Assembly: GCA_009845425.1 (NCBI GenBank)
Contig: VXZQ01000007.1
Location: forward strand, 248,001-312,000
From: Holophagales bacterium
Lineage (GTDB): Bacteria > Acidobacteriota > Thermoanaerobaculia > Multivoradales > Multivoraceae
Length of the DNA stretch: 64,000 nt
Direction of reading: 5' to 3'
Positions 37,306 to 44,920 of the stretch are shown here, piece by piece. The notes beneath the pieces are model-generated. The model ran no database searches, was not told where the DNA came from, and saw nothing but the letters and a program-made list of their open reading frames with translations. How positions within the stretch are numbered: the first letter of the stretch is position 1; every line of letters starts with the position of its first letter. A program made the position numbers and the translations under genes.

Positions 37306-37791
37306 CTAGCTCTTCCGCTGCGCTTCGAGCTTCTTCTCGAAGCAGAGGCTGTGCGGGTCGTACGCGTACTCGTTGTAGCAGGGAATCTGGACGTAGCCGA
37401 ACGAGCGGTAGAGACCGATCGCGGCCGGCTGGCGCTCGCCGGTCTCGAGGCGAAGCGACCTGTAGCCGAAGGCGGCAGCGCGGGCTTCGAGCTCTTCCAG
37501 GATGCGGCGTCCGAGGGACTGCCCGCGGTACTCCGGGACCACATACATCCGCTTGATCTCGGCCTGCTCGGCGCTGAGGCGGCGGAGCGCCCCGCAGGCG
37601 ATGGCCTCGCCCCCGGCGCTGCGGCCGAGGAGCAGGCAACAGCCGGGGGCGTCGAGCTTGTCCGGCTCGACGCTGTAGATGCTGTCCGCCGGATAGAGCT
37701 CGCCGAGTTCGCGGTCGAGCGCTTCGTGCAGACGGGCGAAGGCCGGGTCGCCGGGGTCGCCGGGTTCGATCCGGATGATGTCCGCGGTCAC
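37306..37791 (-). CDS. GNAT family N-acetyltransferase
   Basis: A 161-residue acyltransferase: IKRMYVVPEYRGQSLGRRIL is the acetyl-CoA pyrophosphate loop (R/Q-x-x-G-x-G/A type) and LRLETGERQPAAIGLYRSFG is the C-terminal beta-bulge region. The substrate is unknown. GTG 37791 overlaps the stop of the acyl-CoA ligase (GTGA), so it is the third gene of a hotdog-ligase-acetyltransferase unit. Confidence 0.86.
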   Translation of the reverse strand: MTADIIRIEPGDPGDPAFARLHEALDRELGELYPADSIYSVEPDKLDAPGCCLLLGRSAGGEAIACGALRRLSAEQAEIKRMYVVPEYRGQSLGRRILEELEARAAAFGYRSLRLETGERQPAAIGLYRSFGYVQIPCYNEYAYDPHSLCFEKKLEAQRKS

Positions 37792-39530
37792 TGAAGTTCC
37801 GGTGCTTCCCTGAGCATCTGGTCCCGCAGGGTGCGCTTGTGGATCTTCTCGGTGGCGCCGCGGGGCAACTGTTCGTCCTGCAGCCACACGTAGCGCGGTA
37901 CCTTGAATCTGGCCAGATGCTCGGCGACGTGTGCGCGGACGCCGGCCGCGTCGAGCGCGGCGCCGTCCTTGGGTACCACGACGACCGCCAGCTCCTCGCC
38001 CAGCCTGTCGTCCGGGACACCGAAGGCCGCCGCCTCGTAGACGGCGGGATGCTGGTAGACGACCCGTTCGATCTCGGCGCAGTAGATGTTCTCGCCGCCG
38101 CGCAGGACCATGTCCTTCTTGCGGTCGCGGATGTAGAGGAAGCCGTCCTCGTCGATCTCGGCGATGTCGCCGGTGCGCAGCCAGCCGTCCTGGATCGTCT
38201 CGGCCGTGGCCTCGGGGCGGTTCCAGTAGCCGCGGATGTTCATCGACGACTTCATGATCAGTTCGCCCTGCTCGCCTGACGGCAGTTCGTTGCCGTCGTC
38301 GTCGATGATCTTCAGTTCGACGATCGGGCACGGCTTGCCGCAACTGTCCGGTTTCTCGACCAGCCCCTCGTCCGTGTTGCCGGCGCCGCCGGCGTTCGTC
38401 TCCGTCATCCCCCAACCGAAGGACCAGTGCTTGTCCGGCATGAGGACCTGCAGGCGGTCGACCATGCCACCGGGGATCGGCGCGCCGCCGCCGGACACGG
38501 CGATGAGACTCCGCAGGTCGCGTTCCTGGAGAGCCGGCGACTGGAGCATCTCCCAGGTCATCGTCGGTACGCCGTTGAAGGAGGTGACGCGCTCGCGCTC
38601 GATCAGCTCCAGGCCGAGTTCCGGGTTCCACTTGTACATCATCACGATCTTGCGGCCGACCCCGAAGGAGGCCAGGAGGCCGGCGTGGCTGCCGCTGACG
38701 TGGAACAGGGGCAGGGGCATCAGGATGGAGGGCTGGAACTCGGGGTTCTCCTCCGGTTCCTCGAGCAGGCCCATGGCGATCCGTTGGGCGCCGTAGAAGC
38801 CCCAACTGCCGATGCCGCTGAGAACGCCCCGGTGGGTGGAGACGGCGCCCTTCGGGAACCCGGTCGTACCGGAAGTGAAGAGGATCGTCACGTCGTCGTG
38901 GGGGCCCAGGTCGACGTCGGGCATCGGCTGACCGGTCGCTTCACGCCAGACTTCCTCGAAGTCGTCCACGCCCTCGGGGAGCTCCTCCTCCCAACGCACG
39001 CCGATGCTCTTGACGCCGAGGCCCGGCAGCTTGCTCGCCACCCGTTCGTAGCGCTGCTGGTCGAAGAAGGCGAGCCTGGCGCCGGAGTCCCTGAAGCCGT
39101 ACTCCAGCTCCTCGCCCGACCACCAGCCGTTCAGCGAGACGGAGATCGCGCCGGACGACGTGATCGCCATGAAGGCGATCACCCACTCCGGGTAGTTCCG
39201 CATGCCGATCGCCACCCGGTCGCCCTTCTTCACGCCGTAGCGGTGGATCAACTGGTGGGCGATGGCGGCCGCCCGTTCGTAGGCCTCGTTGTAGGTCAGC
39301 CGCGTGTCCTGGAACACCAGGAAGTCCTTGTCGCCGTGGTCCTGGCGCGCCTGGTCGTAGACGTCGCGCAGCGTCGGCGGCAGGTTCTTGAACACCTGGT
39401 AGTCGACACCGCGGACGGTTTCCGTCACCAGTTCCCAGTCCGCGCCCGGCGCGGTCAGGTGGGCGACCGACTCGTCGTAGGTCATCTGGCCGTGGATCGG
39501 CTCGGTCTTCATGTCACGCATGTCGTTCAT
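37788..39530 (-). CDS. AMP-dependent acyl-CoA synthetase/ligase
   Basis: A 580-residue ANL adenylating enzyme. The phosphate loop is TILFTSGTTGFPKGAVSTHR; FGWGMTETNAGGAG, GWLRTGDIAEIDEDGFLYIR and DRKKDMVLRGGENIYCAEIE are the family core motifs; the C-terminal catalytic Lys is in RGATEKIHKRTL. It activates a carboxylic acid as its CoA ester, with chain length unknown. ATG 39530 overlaps the upstream hotdog gene stop (ATGA), and its own stop overlaps the GNAT start. Confidence 0.9.
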   Translation of the reverse strand: MNDMRDMKTEPIHGQMTYDESVAHLTAPGADWELVTETVRGVDYQVFKNLPPTLRDVYDQARQDHGDKDFLVFQDTRLTYNEAYERAAAIAHQLIHRYGVKKGDRVAIGMRNYPEWVIAFMAITSSGAISVSLNGWWSGEELEYGFRDSGARLAFFDQQRYERVASKLPGLGVKSIGVRWEEELPEGVDDFEEVWREATGQPMPDVDLGPHDDVTILFTSGTTGFPKGAVSTHRGVLSGIGSWGFYGAQRIAMGLLEEPEENPEFQPSILMPLPLFHVSGSHAGLLASFGVGRKIVMMYKWNPELGLELIERERVTSFNGVPTMTWEMLQSPALQERDLRSLIAVSGGGAPIPGGMVDRLQVLMPDKHWSFGWGMTETNAGGAGNTDEGLVEKPDSCGKPCPIVELKIIDDDGNELPSGEQGELIMKSSMNIRGYWNRPEATAETIQDGWLRTGDIAEIDEDGFLYIRDRKKDMVLRGGENIYCAEIERVVYQHPAVYEAAAFGVPDDRLGEELAVVVVPKDGAALDAAGVRAHVAEHLARFKVPRYVWLQDEQLPRGATEKIHKRTLRDQMLREAPELQ

Positions 39531-40489
39531 GCCATCGCCGCCCGTTCTTCTTCGTACGCCGCCCGTTCCTTTTCGTAGCCCTCAAAGGAGTGCTTCAGGG
39601 TTGCGTTGTTCAGGATCATCTCGGCCCGCGGCTCCTTCGATTTCGCGTCGAGAAAGGTCGTTCTGACCCAGTTCGATTCCGTGCGCCGGCTCTCGCTCAG
39701 GGCGACGATCTCGCGCTCCAGGAGGTAGTCCTGGCCGACGAAGAGAGGACCCTTGATCATCCGGATCTGCTGGCCGGCGAACAGGCCCAGGGCCGGTCCG
39801 CGGGTGGGGAAGCCGGCCTGACGGTTGGAGTAACCCGCGAGGACGCTGACCATCTCCAGCGGGATGATCGCGCGGCCCCACGGCGATGAGGCGCCCTCGT
39901 CCGCCGTGTACCAGGGTGAGGGCTCGGTGATCCTGTCGAGCTTCTGATTCAGAGAGAAGGGATAGAGCTTGCCCATGTTCTGGTCGAAGTCCATCCGGAC
40001 CTCCTCGAGTCCCTTGCCCCTCATTCCCACCTTGAGGTCACGCAGGACGACCAGGGGCCCGGGCGGCCGCAGACGGGACATCCGGGTGGCGAGCTCGGAG
40101 GACTCGACGTCGCCGCGGATCGAGGCGGTTCCGATCAACACCTCCGTGCCGTCCTCTTTCTCGGCACGGATGCGGACCTGGGTCTGCCCGTTGGCGGGCT
40201 GTTCGACGAGGGCCCGCACCTGCTCGCCCTCGACCACCATGTTCCGGTAGTGCGCGCTCAGGCAGCCGGTTTCGAACCACTCCTGCCCCCACAGGTCGTG
40301 AAGCAGGGGCACGAACTGGCTGAAGTGAGTCGGACCTTCGATCGGGCCGCCGGCCACAAAGCCCATCTTCTCGGCCGTGGAGTCGTCGTGAATGGACAGG
40401 TGACCGCCGTACTCCTGCTCGGCGAGCATCTGTCTGGGGGAGCGCAGCGGTCCGCGGATGTAGGTCGGCGTGTCGAATGCCTCGGCCAT
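39527..40489 (-). CDS. Hotdog-fold (MaoC-like, double-domain) CoA-thioester protein
   Basis: A 320-residue protein that looks like two hotdog modules: one around GFVAGGPIEGPTHFSQFVPL and FETGCLSAHYRNMVVEGEQV, the other around AIIPLEMVSVLAGYSNRQAG and IKGPLFVGQDYLLEREIVAL, with a late TTFLDAKSKEPRAEMILNNA strand. Such proteins bind acyl-CoA as hydratases or thioesterases. No intact catalytic D-x-x-x-x-H dyad is obvious, so activity is uncertain. It is the first gene of the ligase/GNAT operon. Confidence 0.7.
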   Translation of the reverse strand: MAEAFDTPTYIRGPLRSPRQMLAEQEYGGHLSIHDDSTAEKMGFVAGGPIEGPTHFSQFVPLLHDLWGQEWFETGCLSAHYRNMVVEGEQVRALVEQPANGQTQVRIRAEKEDGTEVLIGTASIRGDVESSELATRMSRLRPPGPLVVLRDLKVGMRGKGLEEVRMDFDQNMGKLYPFSLNQKLDRITEPSPWYTADEGASSPWGRAIIPLEMVSVLAGYSNRQAGFPTRGPALGLFAGQQIRMIKGPLFVGQDYLLEREIVALSESRRTESNWVRTTFLDAKSKEPRAEMILNNATLKHSFEGYEKERAAYEEERAAMA

Positions 40490-40542
40490 TCGGTTCTCCT
40501 CGGTTGGGAAGGGCGAAGTGTAGCGCCGTGAGATGATGAGGC

Positions 40543-41415
40543 GTGGCGAAGATTCCCGGCGAGGACGTCGTCATCAGGAGCGTGGAGTCCGCGCTTGAAG
40601 GCAAGGCAGCGGACATCGCACGCTGCCCGAATTGCGGCTCCGACCAGGTCGACAGCTACTGCGCTGCCTGCGGGCAGCGCGCCGGCGACCTGCACACATC
40701 GGTTGGGCACTTCATCCGCGACGCCATGGACGGCCTCTTCTCGTTCGACTCGCGAGTCTGGCGTACGTTGATCGCTCTCGTCTTCCGTCCGGGACTGCTG
40801 ACGGTCGAGTACTGGCAGGGGCGGCGAGCCCGGTATGTGGCGCCGCTGCGGCTCTACCTGTTCGTCAGCTTCTTCACCTTCCTTCTGCTCGCGCTCTTCG
40901 CGCGGGGAAACGTCGTGGACATGACCGGCGAAGACCGGGACGCTCCCGTCCGGATCACTCTTACGGAATCGGAAATCGCGGAGGAGGACGCGGGTTGGTT
41001 CGTTGATCGGGTGCTGCGGCCGATCATGGAGGACACCGAGGGCTTCGAGGCCCTCTTCGTCCGGCGGCTACCCTGGATGTTCTTTGCACTCGTGCCCCTG
41101 TTCGCAGTTCTCCTCCGACTGCTGTATCGGCGCCGGGAGCTCTTCTACGTACCGCACCTCGTCTTCGCACTCCACTTCCACGCCGCCGCGTTTCTGGTGT
41201 TCGTCGCCGGGAGAGCAGGGGCGCTGCTCTGGGAGCCGGTGTCCAGCTTTGCCTTCCTCGCCATCCTCGTCGCACTCTTCCTGTCACTCCGGCGGTCGTT
41301 CAACGAAGGGTGGTTCAGGACCGTCGTCAAGGAGGCTGTTCTTCTCCTCGTCCACGGATTGGCCATCACCATGGCCACCCTGGTCCTGATGATCTCCACG
41401 AGTCTGTCGCTCTAG
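40543..41415 (+). CDS. DUF3667-type zinc-ribbon membrane protein
   Basis: A 290-residue protein with an N-terminal four-Cys zinc ribbon (CPNCG at 27-31 and CAACG about 13 residues later), then a motif typical of DUF3667 (FSFDSRVWRTLIALVFRPGL, TVEYWQGRRARYVAPLRLYL) and four hydrophobic segments. Function is unknown; such proteins sit in the inner membrane. GTG 40543 is the first start. The last 132 bp overlap, on the opposite strand, the extended end of the gene at 41284-41991. Confidence 0.8.
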   Translation: MAKIPGEDVVIRSVESALEGKAADIARCPNCGSDQVDSYCAACGQRAGDLHTSVGHFIRDAMDGLFSFDSRVWRTLIALVFRPGLLTVEYWQGRRARYVAPLRLYLFVSFFTFLLLALFARGNVVDMTGEDRDAPVRITLTESEIAEEDAGWFVDRVLRPIMEDTEGFEALFVRRLPWMFFALVPLFAVLLRLLYRRRELFYVPHLVFALHFHAAAFLVFVAGRAGALLWEPVSSFAFLAILVALFLSLRRSFNEGWFRTVVKEAVLLLVHGLAITMATLVLMISTSLSL

Positions 41416-41991
41416 CGAGTTGCGGACTCGGCCCGCCGTGATCCCCCGGGCGATCGCGGCGCGCACTGCGGCTCCGGCGCGCTTTCCGGAGATGGCGTCG
41501 ACGGCTTGAAAGTCGAGGCCACGGCCGCGTTTCACGTACTCGACCCAGTACGGGTAGCCGCAGGGTTCGGAACGAAGCAGGCTGCCGCGTTCGCGGCGAC
41601 GCTTGCCGCGAGCCGCCATCAGCAACACGCGATCGGCAAAGTCGGCGGCTCGCTCCTCGGCCTTGGCGGGTTGCAGCGCGGGCGGAAGGGCTGTTGATCC
41701 CGGTGCGACTTCGAGACCGTCGAGCCGGATGTGCGCGGCCTGTCCGCTGAGCCGGCAGACGAGGACGGCGAGCTGTTCGCCCGGCCTGGGGTCGCTGCCG
41801 GGCGTGTGTGTATCCGTGGCGGGTTCCAGCGTCTCGTAGACGACGAGCCAGTGGGGCAGGTACAGGAGCTCGAAGGCGACGGCCCGCTCTCTCCGGAGTC
41901 GTCGCAGCCGGCTTCCTGCCAGGCGCCGGCGTGCTTCGGCGTCGGCGATCCTTGGCGTGATCGCCGGTGCTGGCTGCGGCGGCAGATTCAG
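41284..41991 (-). CDS. Protein of unknown function, apparent CTG start, end overlaps the opposite gene
   Basis: A 235-residue frame with coding-like codon use. The N-terminus is Pro-rich (NLPPQPAPAITPRIADAEAR), the middle has FELLYLPHWLVVYETLEP and LAVLVCRLSGQAAHIRLDGL, then SEPCGYPYWVEYVKRG and a C-terminal AGAAVRAAIARG helix. No ATG, GTG or TTG precedes residue 122 in frame. CTG 41991 overlaps the upstream stop as CTGA, like its neighbours' NTGA junctions. The last ~44 residues run antisense to the DUF3667 gene and look non-native, as if an earlier stop had been lost. No family recognised. Confidence 0.55.
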   Translation of the reverse strand: MNLPPQPAPAITPRIADAEARRRLAGSRLRRLRRERAVAFELLYLPHWLVVYETLEPATDTHTPGSDPRPGEQLAVLVCRLSGQAAHIRLDGLEVAPGSTALPPALQPAKAEERAADFADRVLLMAARGKRRRERGSLLRSEPCGYPYWVEYVKRGRGLDFQAVDAISGKRAGAAVRAAIARGITAGRVRNSLERQTRGDHQDQGGHGDGQSVDEEKNSLLDDGPEPPFVERPPE

Positions 41992-42206
41992 CGTTTCTCC
42001 GTCCGCTTCGAGCGGCCGCGGCTGCCGTAGAGCATCAGCACGGCGGCCGCCAGTAGCAGGGCCGCCCCGGCGGCGGTGCTGAGCGCGAGATCGATCGTCT
42101 CGGTTGCCGAGAACCCCCCGATGAGAACCGGAATCGACAGCACCGCCAGGAACACGCCGAGGATGCGGGCGGTGGAGCGGTCGCGGCTGGTGTGGTCAGA
42201 GGTCAT
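41988..42206 (-). CDS. Small two-helix membrane protein
   Basis: A 72-residue protein with two hydrophobic helices (ILGVFLAVLSIPVLIGGF and LSTAAGAALLLAAAVLMLYG), a charged N-terminus and a basic tail (SRGRSKRTEKR). Not recognised. It lies in a chain of minus-strand genes with the SSS symporter, 19 bp after another tiny membrane protein, and its stop overlaps the next gene's CTG. Confidence 0.6.
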   Translation of the reverse strand: MTSDHTSRDRSTARILGVFLAVLSIPVLIGGFSATETIDLALSTAAGAALLLAAAVLMLYGSRGRSKRTEKR

Positions 42207-42225
42207 GACGTCGAAGGGTGGCTGG

Positions 42226-42465
42226 TCAGGCCAACAGGAGGTAGATCACGAGGTAGGGGACGATGAACAGCGCCGCCCAGACTCGGAGGTCTCGCCATTT
42301 CGCGCGGTCGGGCGCTCCGCGGAGCACCCAGTCGCGGCTGAGCCGCCACACGGCGACCGCCGGCAGGATGAGGAGCAGCGCCACGGCGACGCGGGCGCTC
42401 CACAGCGGCAGCGCACCCATCGCGGTGTTGATCGGTCCGAGAACGAACTCGAGGATCGTTCTCAT
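42226..42465 (-). CDS. Small membrane protein coupled to the SSS symporter
   Basis: A 79-residue protein with two hydrophobic helices (WSARVAVALLLILPAVAVWR and WAALFIVPYLVIYLLL) joined by a basic loop. ATG 42465 overlaps the symporter stop as ATGA, so translation is coupled. Some SSS-type transporters have small auxiliary subunits encoded next to them; this could be one, but I see no family motif. Confidence 0.65.
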   Translation of the reverse strand: MRTILEFVLGPINTAMGALPLWSARVAVALLLILPAVAVWRLSRDWVLRGAPDRAKWRDLRVWAALFIVPYLVIYLLLA

Positions 42466-44045
42466 CGCGTACCGCCCTCGTCCTGGAGCCGGGCGACCCG
42501 GCTTCGCAGCGCCGCCTGGACGGCCTCGTCATTTCGCACTTCGCCCCAGACCAGGCCGCGCAGGCGTTCCGGGGGCTCGGGCGGCGTCAGCCGGCTGACG
42601 ATCCAGGTGACGGCGAGGGTGAACACGAAGGACCACCAGGCGACGAACAGGAACGGCTCTTCCGACGGGAACAACCCGTCCATCGCCGGACTGTTGAGCA
42701 GCAGGCAGAGCCCGACGCCCGAGACCAGACCGGCAGCGCCGCCGTAACGGTTCGCACCGCGCCACAGGATGCCGAGCAGGAGCACGGCCAGAGTCGGCCC
42801 CTGGATCAGCGAGAAGACGGTCTGGATCGCGTTGTAGATGTTGCTGAATCGCTGCTCGATCTCGGGCGCGATGAAGGCGGCGACGAGAAGCAGCACGGCC
42901 GACAGGATGCGGCCGAAGCGGAGCTCTGCGGCCGTTCCGAGCTCCGCGCGGCCCAGGCGCCGCCGGAGTCGCCCCAGCAGGTCGCGGCTCCAGAGGGTCG
43001 CCGCCGAGTTCAGGTTCGAGTCCACGCTCGACATGAGCGCCGCCAGGAAGGCGGCGAACATCAGGCCGCGCAGGCCCGGCGGCAGCAGTTGGGCGATCAG
43101 GCTCGGTACCGCCTCGTCGGCGTTCGCAAGGTCGGGAACGATCAGGATCGCAGCCAGTCCCGGCAGGGCGACGAGCAGCGGGATGAACAGCTTGAGGAAG
43201 CCCGCAAGCAGCACGCCGGCCTTCGCGTCCCATTCGCTGCGCGCGCCGAGCGCCCTCTGCACGATCGTCTGGTTGCCGGTGTAGTAGGCGATGGAGAGGA
43301 CGATGCCGAGACCGAGCACGATCCCGGTCCAGGGGAAGGGAGTCGTCGTGTCGTGCGGCAGGTAGAGCGAGAAGTGGTCCGCGTACTGGGCGCCCTGGTT
43401 GAGCACGCCGTCGCGAAGGGCCGCCAGCCCGCCGACCTCGTAGAGGGCGCGCGCGACCAGGGCGGCGCCGCCGACGAACATGATGATGAGTTGCAGCACA
43501 TCGGTCATCACGACCGCGGCCAGGCCGCCGCTGATCGTGTAGATGCCGACGATGGCGGTCGTGATCCAGATCGAGAGCTGCGGATCCCAACCAAGCACCG
43601 TCCGCATGAGCAGCGCCGTGGCGTGGATCATGATCCCGAGGTTCAGCACCAGGATGACGCCCCAGGCCAGGGCGAGGAAGCTGCGCACGCCGCTTCCGTA
43701 GCGCCGGCCCAGGAACTCAGGCACGGTGTAGACGCCGCTGCGCCAGTAGAAGGGGACGATCAGGAAGGCGGCGATCAACAGCGCCGGCATCGAGCCGAGC
43801 CAGTCGAAGTTGGCCTGGGCGAGCCCGTAGCGGTAGGTGCCGCCGGCGACGGCGATGAAGTCCGTGGCGCCGATGTCGCTGACCACGATCGACATGCCGA
43901 TCGCCCAGAACGGCAGGGCGCGGCCGGCGAGCAGGAAGTCGCCGCTGGTCTTGACGTAGCGGCTGAAAGTGGTGCCGATGACCAGGATCCCCGCCAGGTA
44001 GACGAGGACGATCGCGGTGTCGAGGCCGGACAGGCCCCAGGTCAT
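42462..44045 (-). CDS. Sodium/solute symporter (SSS family)
   Basis: A 527-residue LeuT-fold transporter with 13-14 hydrophobic segments. It has the SSS start pattern TWGLSGLDTAIVLVYLAGIL, then GDFLLAGRALPFWAIGMSIV, and a Na2-site segment LAALMSSVDSNLNSAATLWS. The upstream sugar isomerase suggests a sugar or polyol substrate, as in SGLT-like members. ATG 44045 overlaps the isomerase stop; its own stop overlaps the 79-residue membrane protein. Confidence 0.9.
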   Translation of the reverse strand: MTWGLSGLDTAIVLVYLAGILVIGTTFSRYVKTSGDFLLAGRALPFWAIGMSIVVSDIGATDFIAVAGGTYRYGLAQANFDWLGSMPALLIAAFLIVPFYWRSGVYTVPEFLGRRYGSGVRSFLALAWGVILVLNLGIMIHATALLMRTVLGWDPQLSIWITTAIVGIYTISGGLAAVVMTDVLQLIIMFVGGAALVARALYEVGGLAALRDGVLNQGAQYADHFSLYLPHDTTTPFPWTGIVLGLGIVLSIAYYTGNQTIVQRALGARSEWDAKAGVLLAGFLKLFIPLLVALPGLAAILIVPDLANADEAVPSLIAQLLPPGLRGLMFAAFLAALMSSVDSNLNSAATLWSRDLLGRLRRRLGRAELGTAAELRFGRILSAVLLLVAAFIAPEIEQRFSNIYNAIQTVFSLIQGPTLAVLLLGILWRGANRYGGAAGLVSGVGLCLLLNSPAMDGLFPSEEPFLFVAWWSFVFTLAVTWIVSRLTPPEPPERLRGLVWGEVRNDEAVQAALRSRVARLQDEGGTR

Positions 44046-44920
44046 GGCGCGTCGCCTTCCGCCGTCGCCGCGCCGATTGCCGTCGCCGTTTGAAGGTGCC
44101 TGAGACTCACCTCGATGTCGCGCTCCGGTGCTCCGTCGGTCTCGGCCGTTTCGTCCTGCTCGACGACGAACAGGCGCACGCCTGCCCTGAGCGCGGCCTC
44201 GACGCAGCCGGCGATGTCGACGTCGCCCTCGCCGAGCGGCCGGAACCAGCGTTCGGAGGTTGCCTGTTCGGCTGCTCGCTCCTTGGGCAGTCCGGGGAGC
44301 AGGCCGTCCTTCAGGTGGAGGAGTTGCACCCGGTCGCCGAGCTCCCTGATGAGCGCTGCCGGGTCCGAGCCGGCGAAGGCGGCCCAGTACGTGTCCAGCT
44401 CCAGCCCCCATCCGTCGTGCGAGCGCCGCGAAACGAGAGTGTGCAGACCGTCGCGGCCAAGGCGGTCCGGCTCGCCGTCATCGAAGGACAGCAACTCGAA
44501 CTCGTGGTTGTGGTAGGCGAAGCGGAAGCCGCCGGCCCGGAACCGGTAGCTCAGCAGGTCGAGGCGGCGGCCGAGTTCCATGTAGTGCGCGCGGCTGCCG
44601 TCTCCGCGTTGTTCGTCGTCGAGCCAGGGGCAGACGAGCACCTGGCAGTGGAGGGCGCGGTAAGTGTCCATGACACCGGCCGGATCCGCCTCCAGTGCGG
44701 AGAGCGGCACGTGGGCCGCGAGGAGGCCGAGGCCGCGTTCCGACAGAAGACTCCGGATGGCCTCGGCCGTGCGCCCCCAGAGACCGCCGAACCACTCGAT
44801 CTCGTCGTAGCCGGCCTCCGCCGCCTGATCGAGGGCGGCCTCGAGATCCTGCTCTGTCTGCCGCCGGAGAGTGTAGAGCTGGAGCGCCACTCGCGGGGCG
44901 CCGACCTCCCCATCCGTCAA
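44042..44920 (-). CDS. Sugar phosphate isomerase/epimerase (xylose isomerase-like TIM barrel)
   Basis: A 292-residue AP_endonuc_2-fold protein: VALQLYTLRRQTEQDLEAAL, GYDEIEWFGGLWG, FRFAYHNHEFELL with metal-binding His and Glu, GLELDTYWAAFAGSDP with the Asp, and LLHLKDGLLPG with the second His/Asp pair. Probably isomerises or epimerises a sugar or inositol derivative imported by the adjacent SSS transporter. TTG 44920 overlaps the upstream stop (TTGA) and is the only well-placed start. Confidence 0.86.
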   Translation of the reverse strand: MTDGEVGAPRVALQLYTLRRQTEQDLEAALDQAAEAGYDEIEWFGGLWGRTAEAIRSLLSERGLGLLAAHVPLSALEADPAGVMDTYRALHCQVLVCPWLDDEQRGDGSRAHYMELGRRLDLLSYRFRAGGFRFAYHNHEFELLSFDDGEPDRLGRDGLHTLVSRRSHDGWGLELDTYWAAFAGSDPAALIRELGDRVQLLHLKDGLLPGLPKERAAEQATSERWFRPLGEGDVDIAGCVEAALRAGVRLFVVEQDETAETDGAPERDIEVSLRHLQTATAIGAATAEGDAP

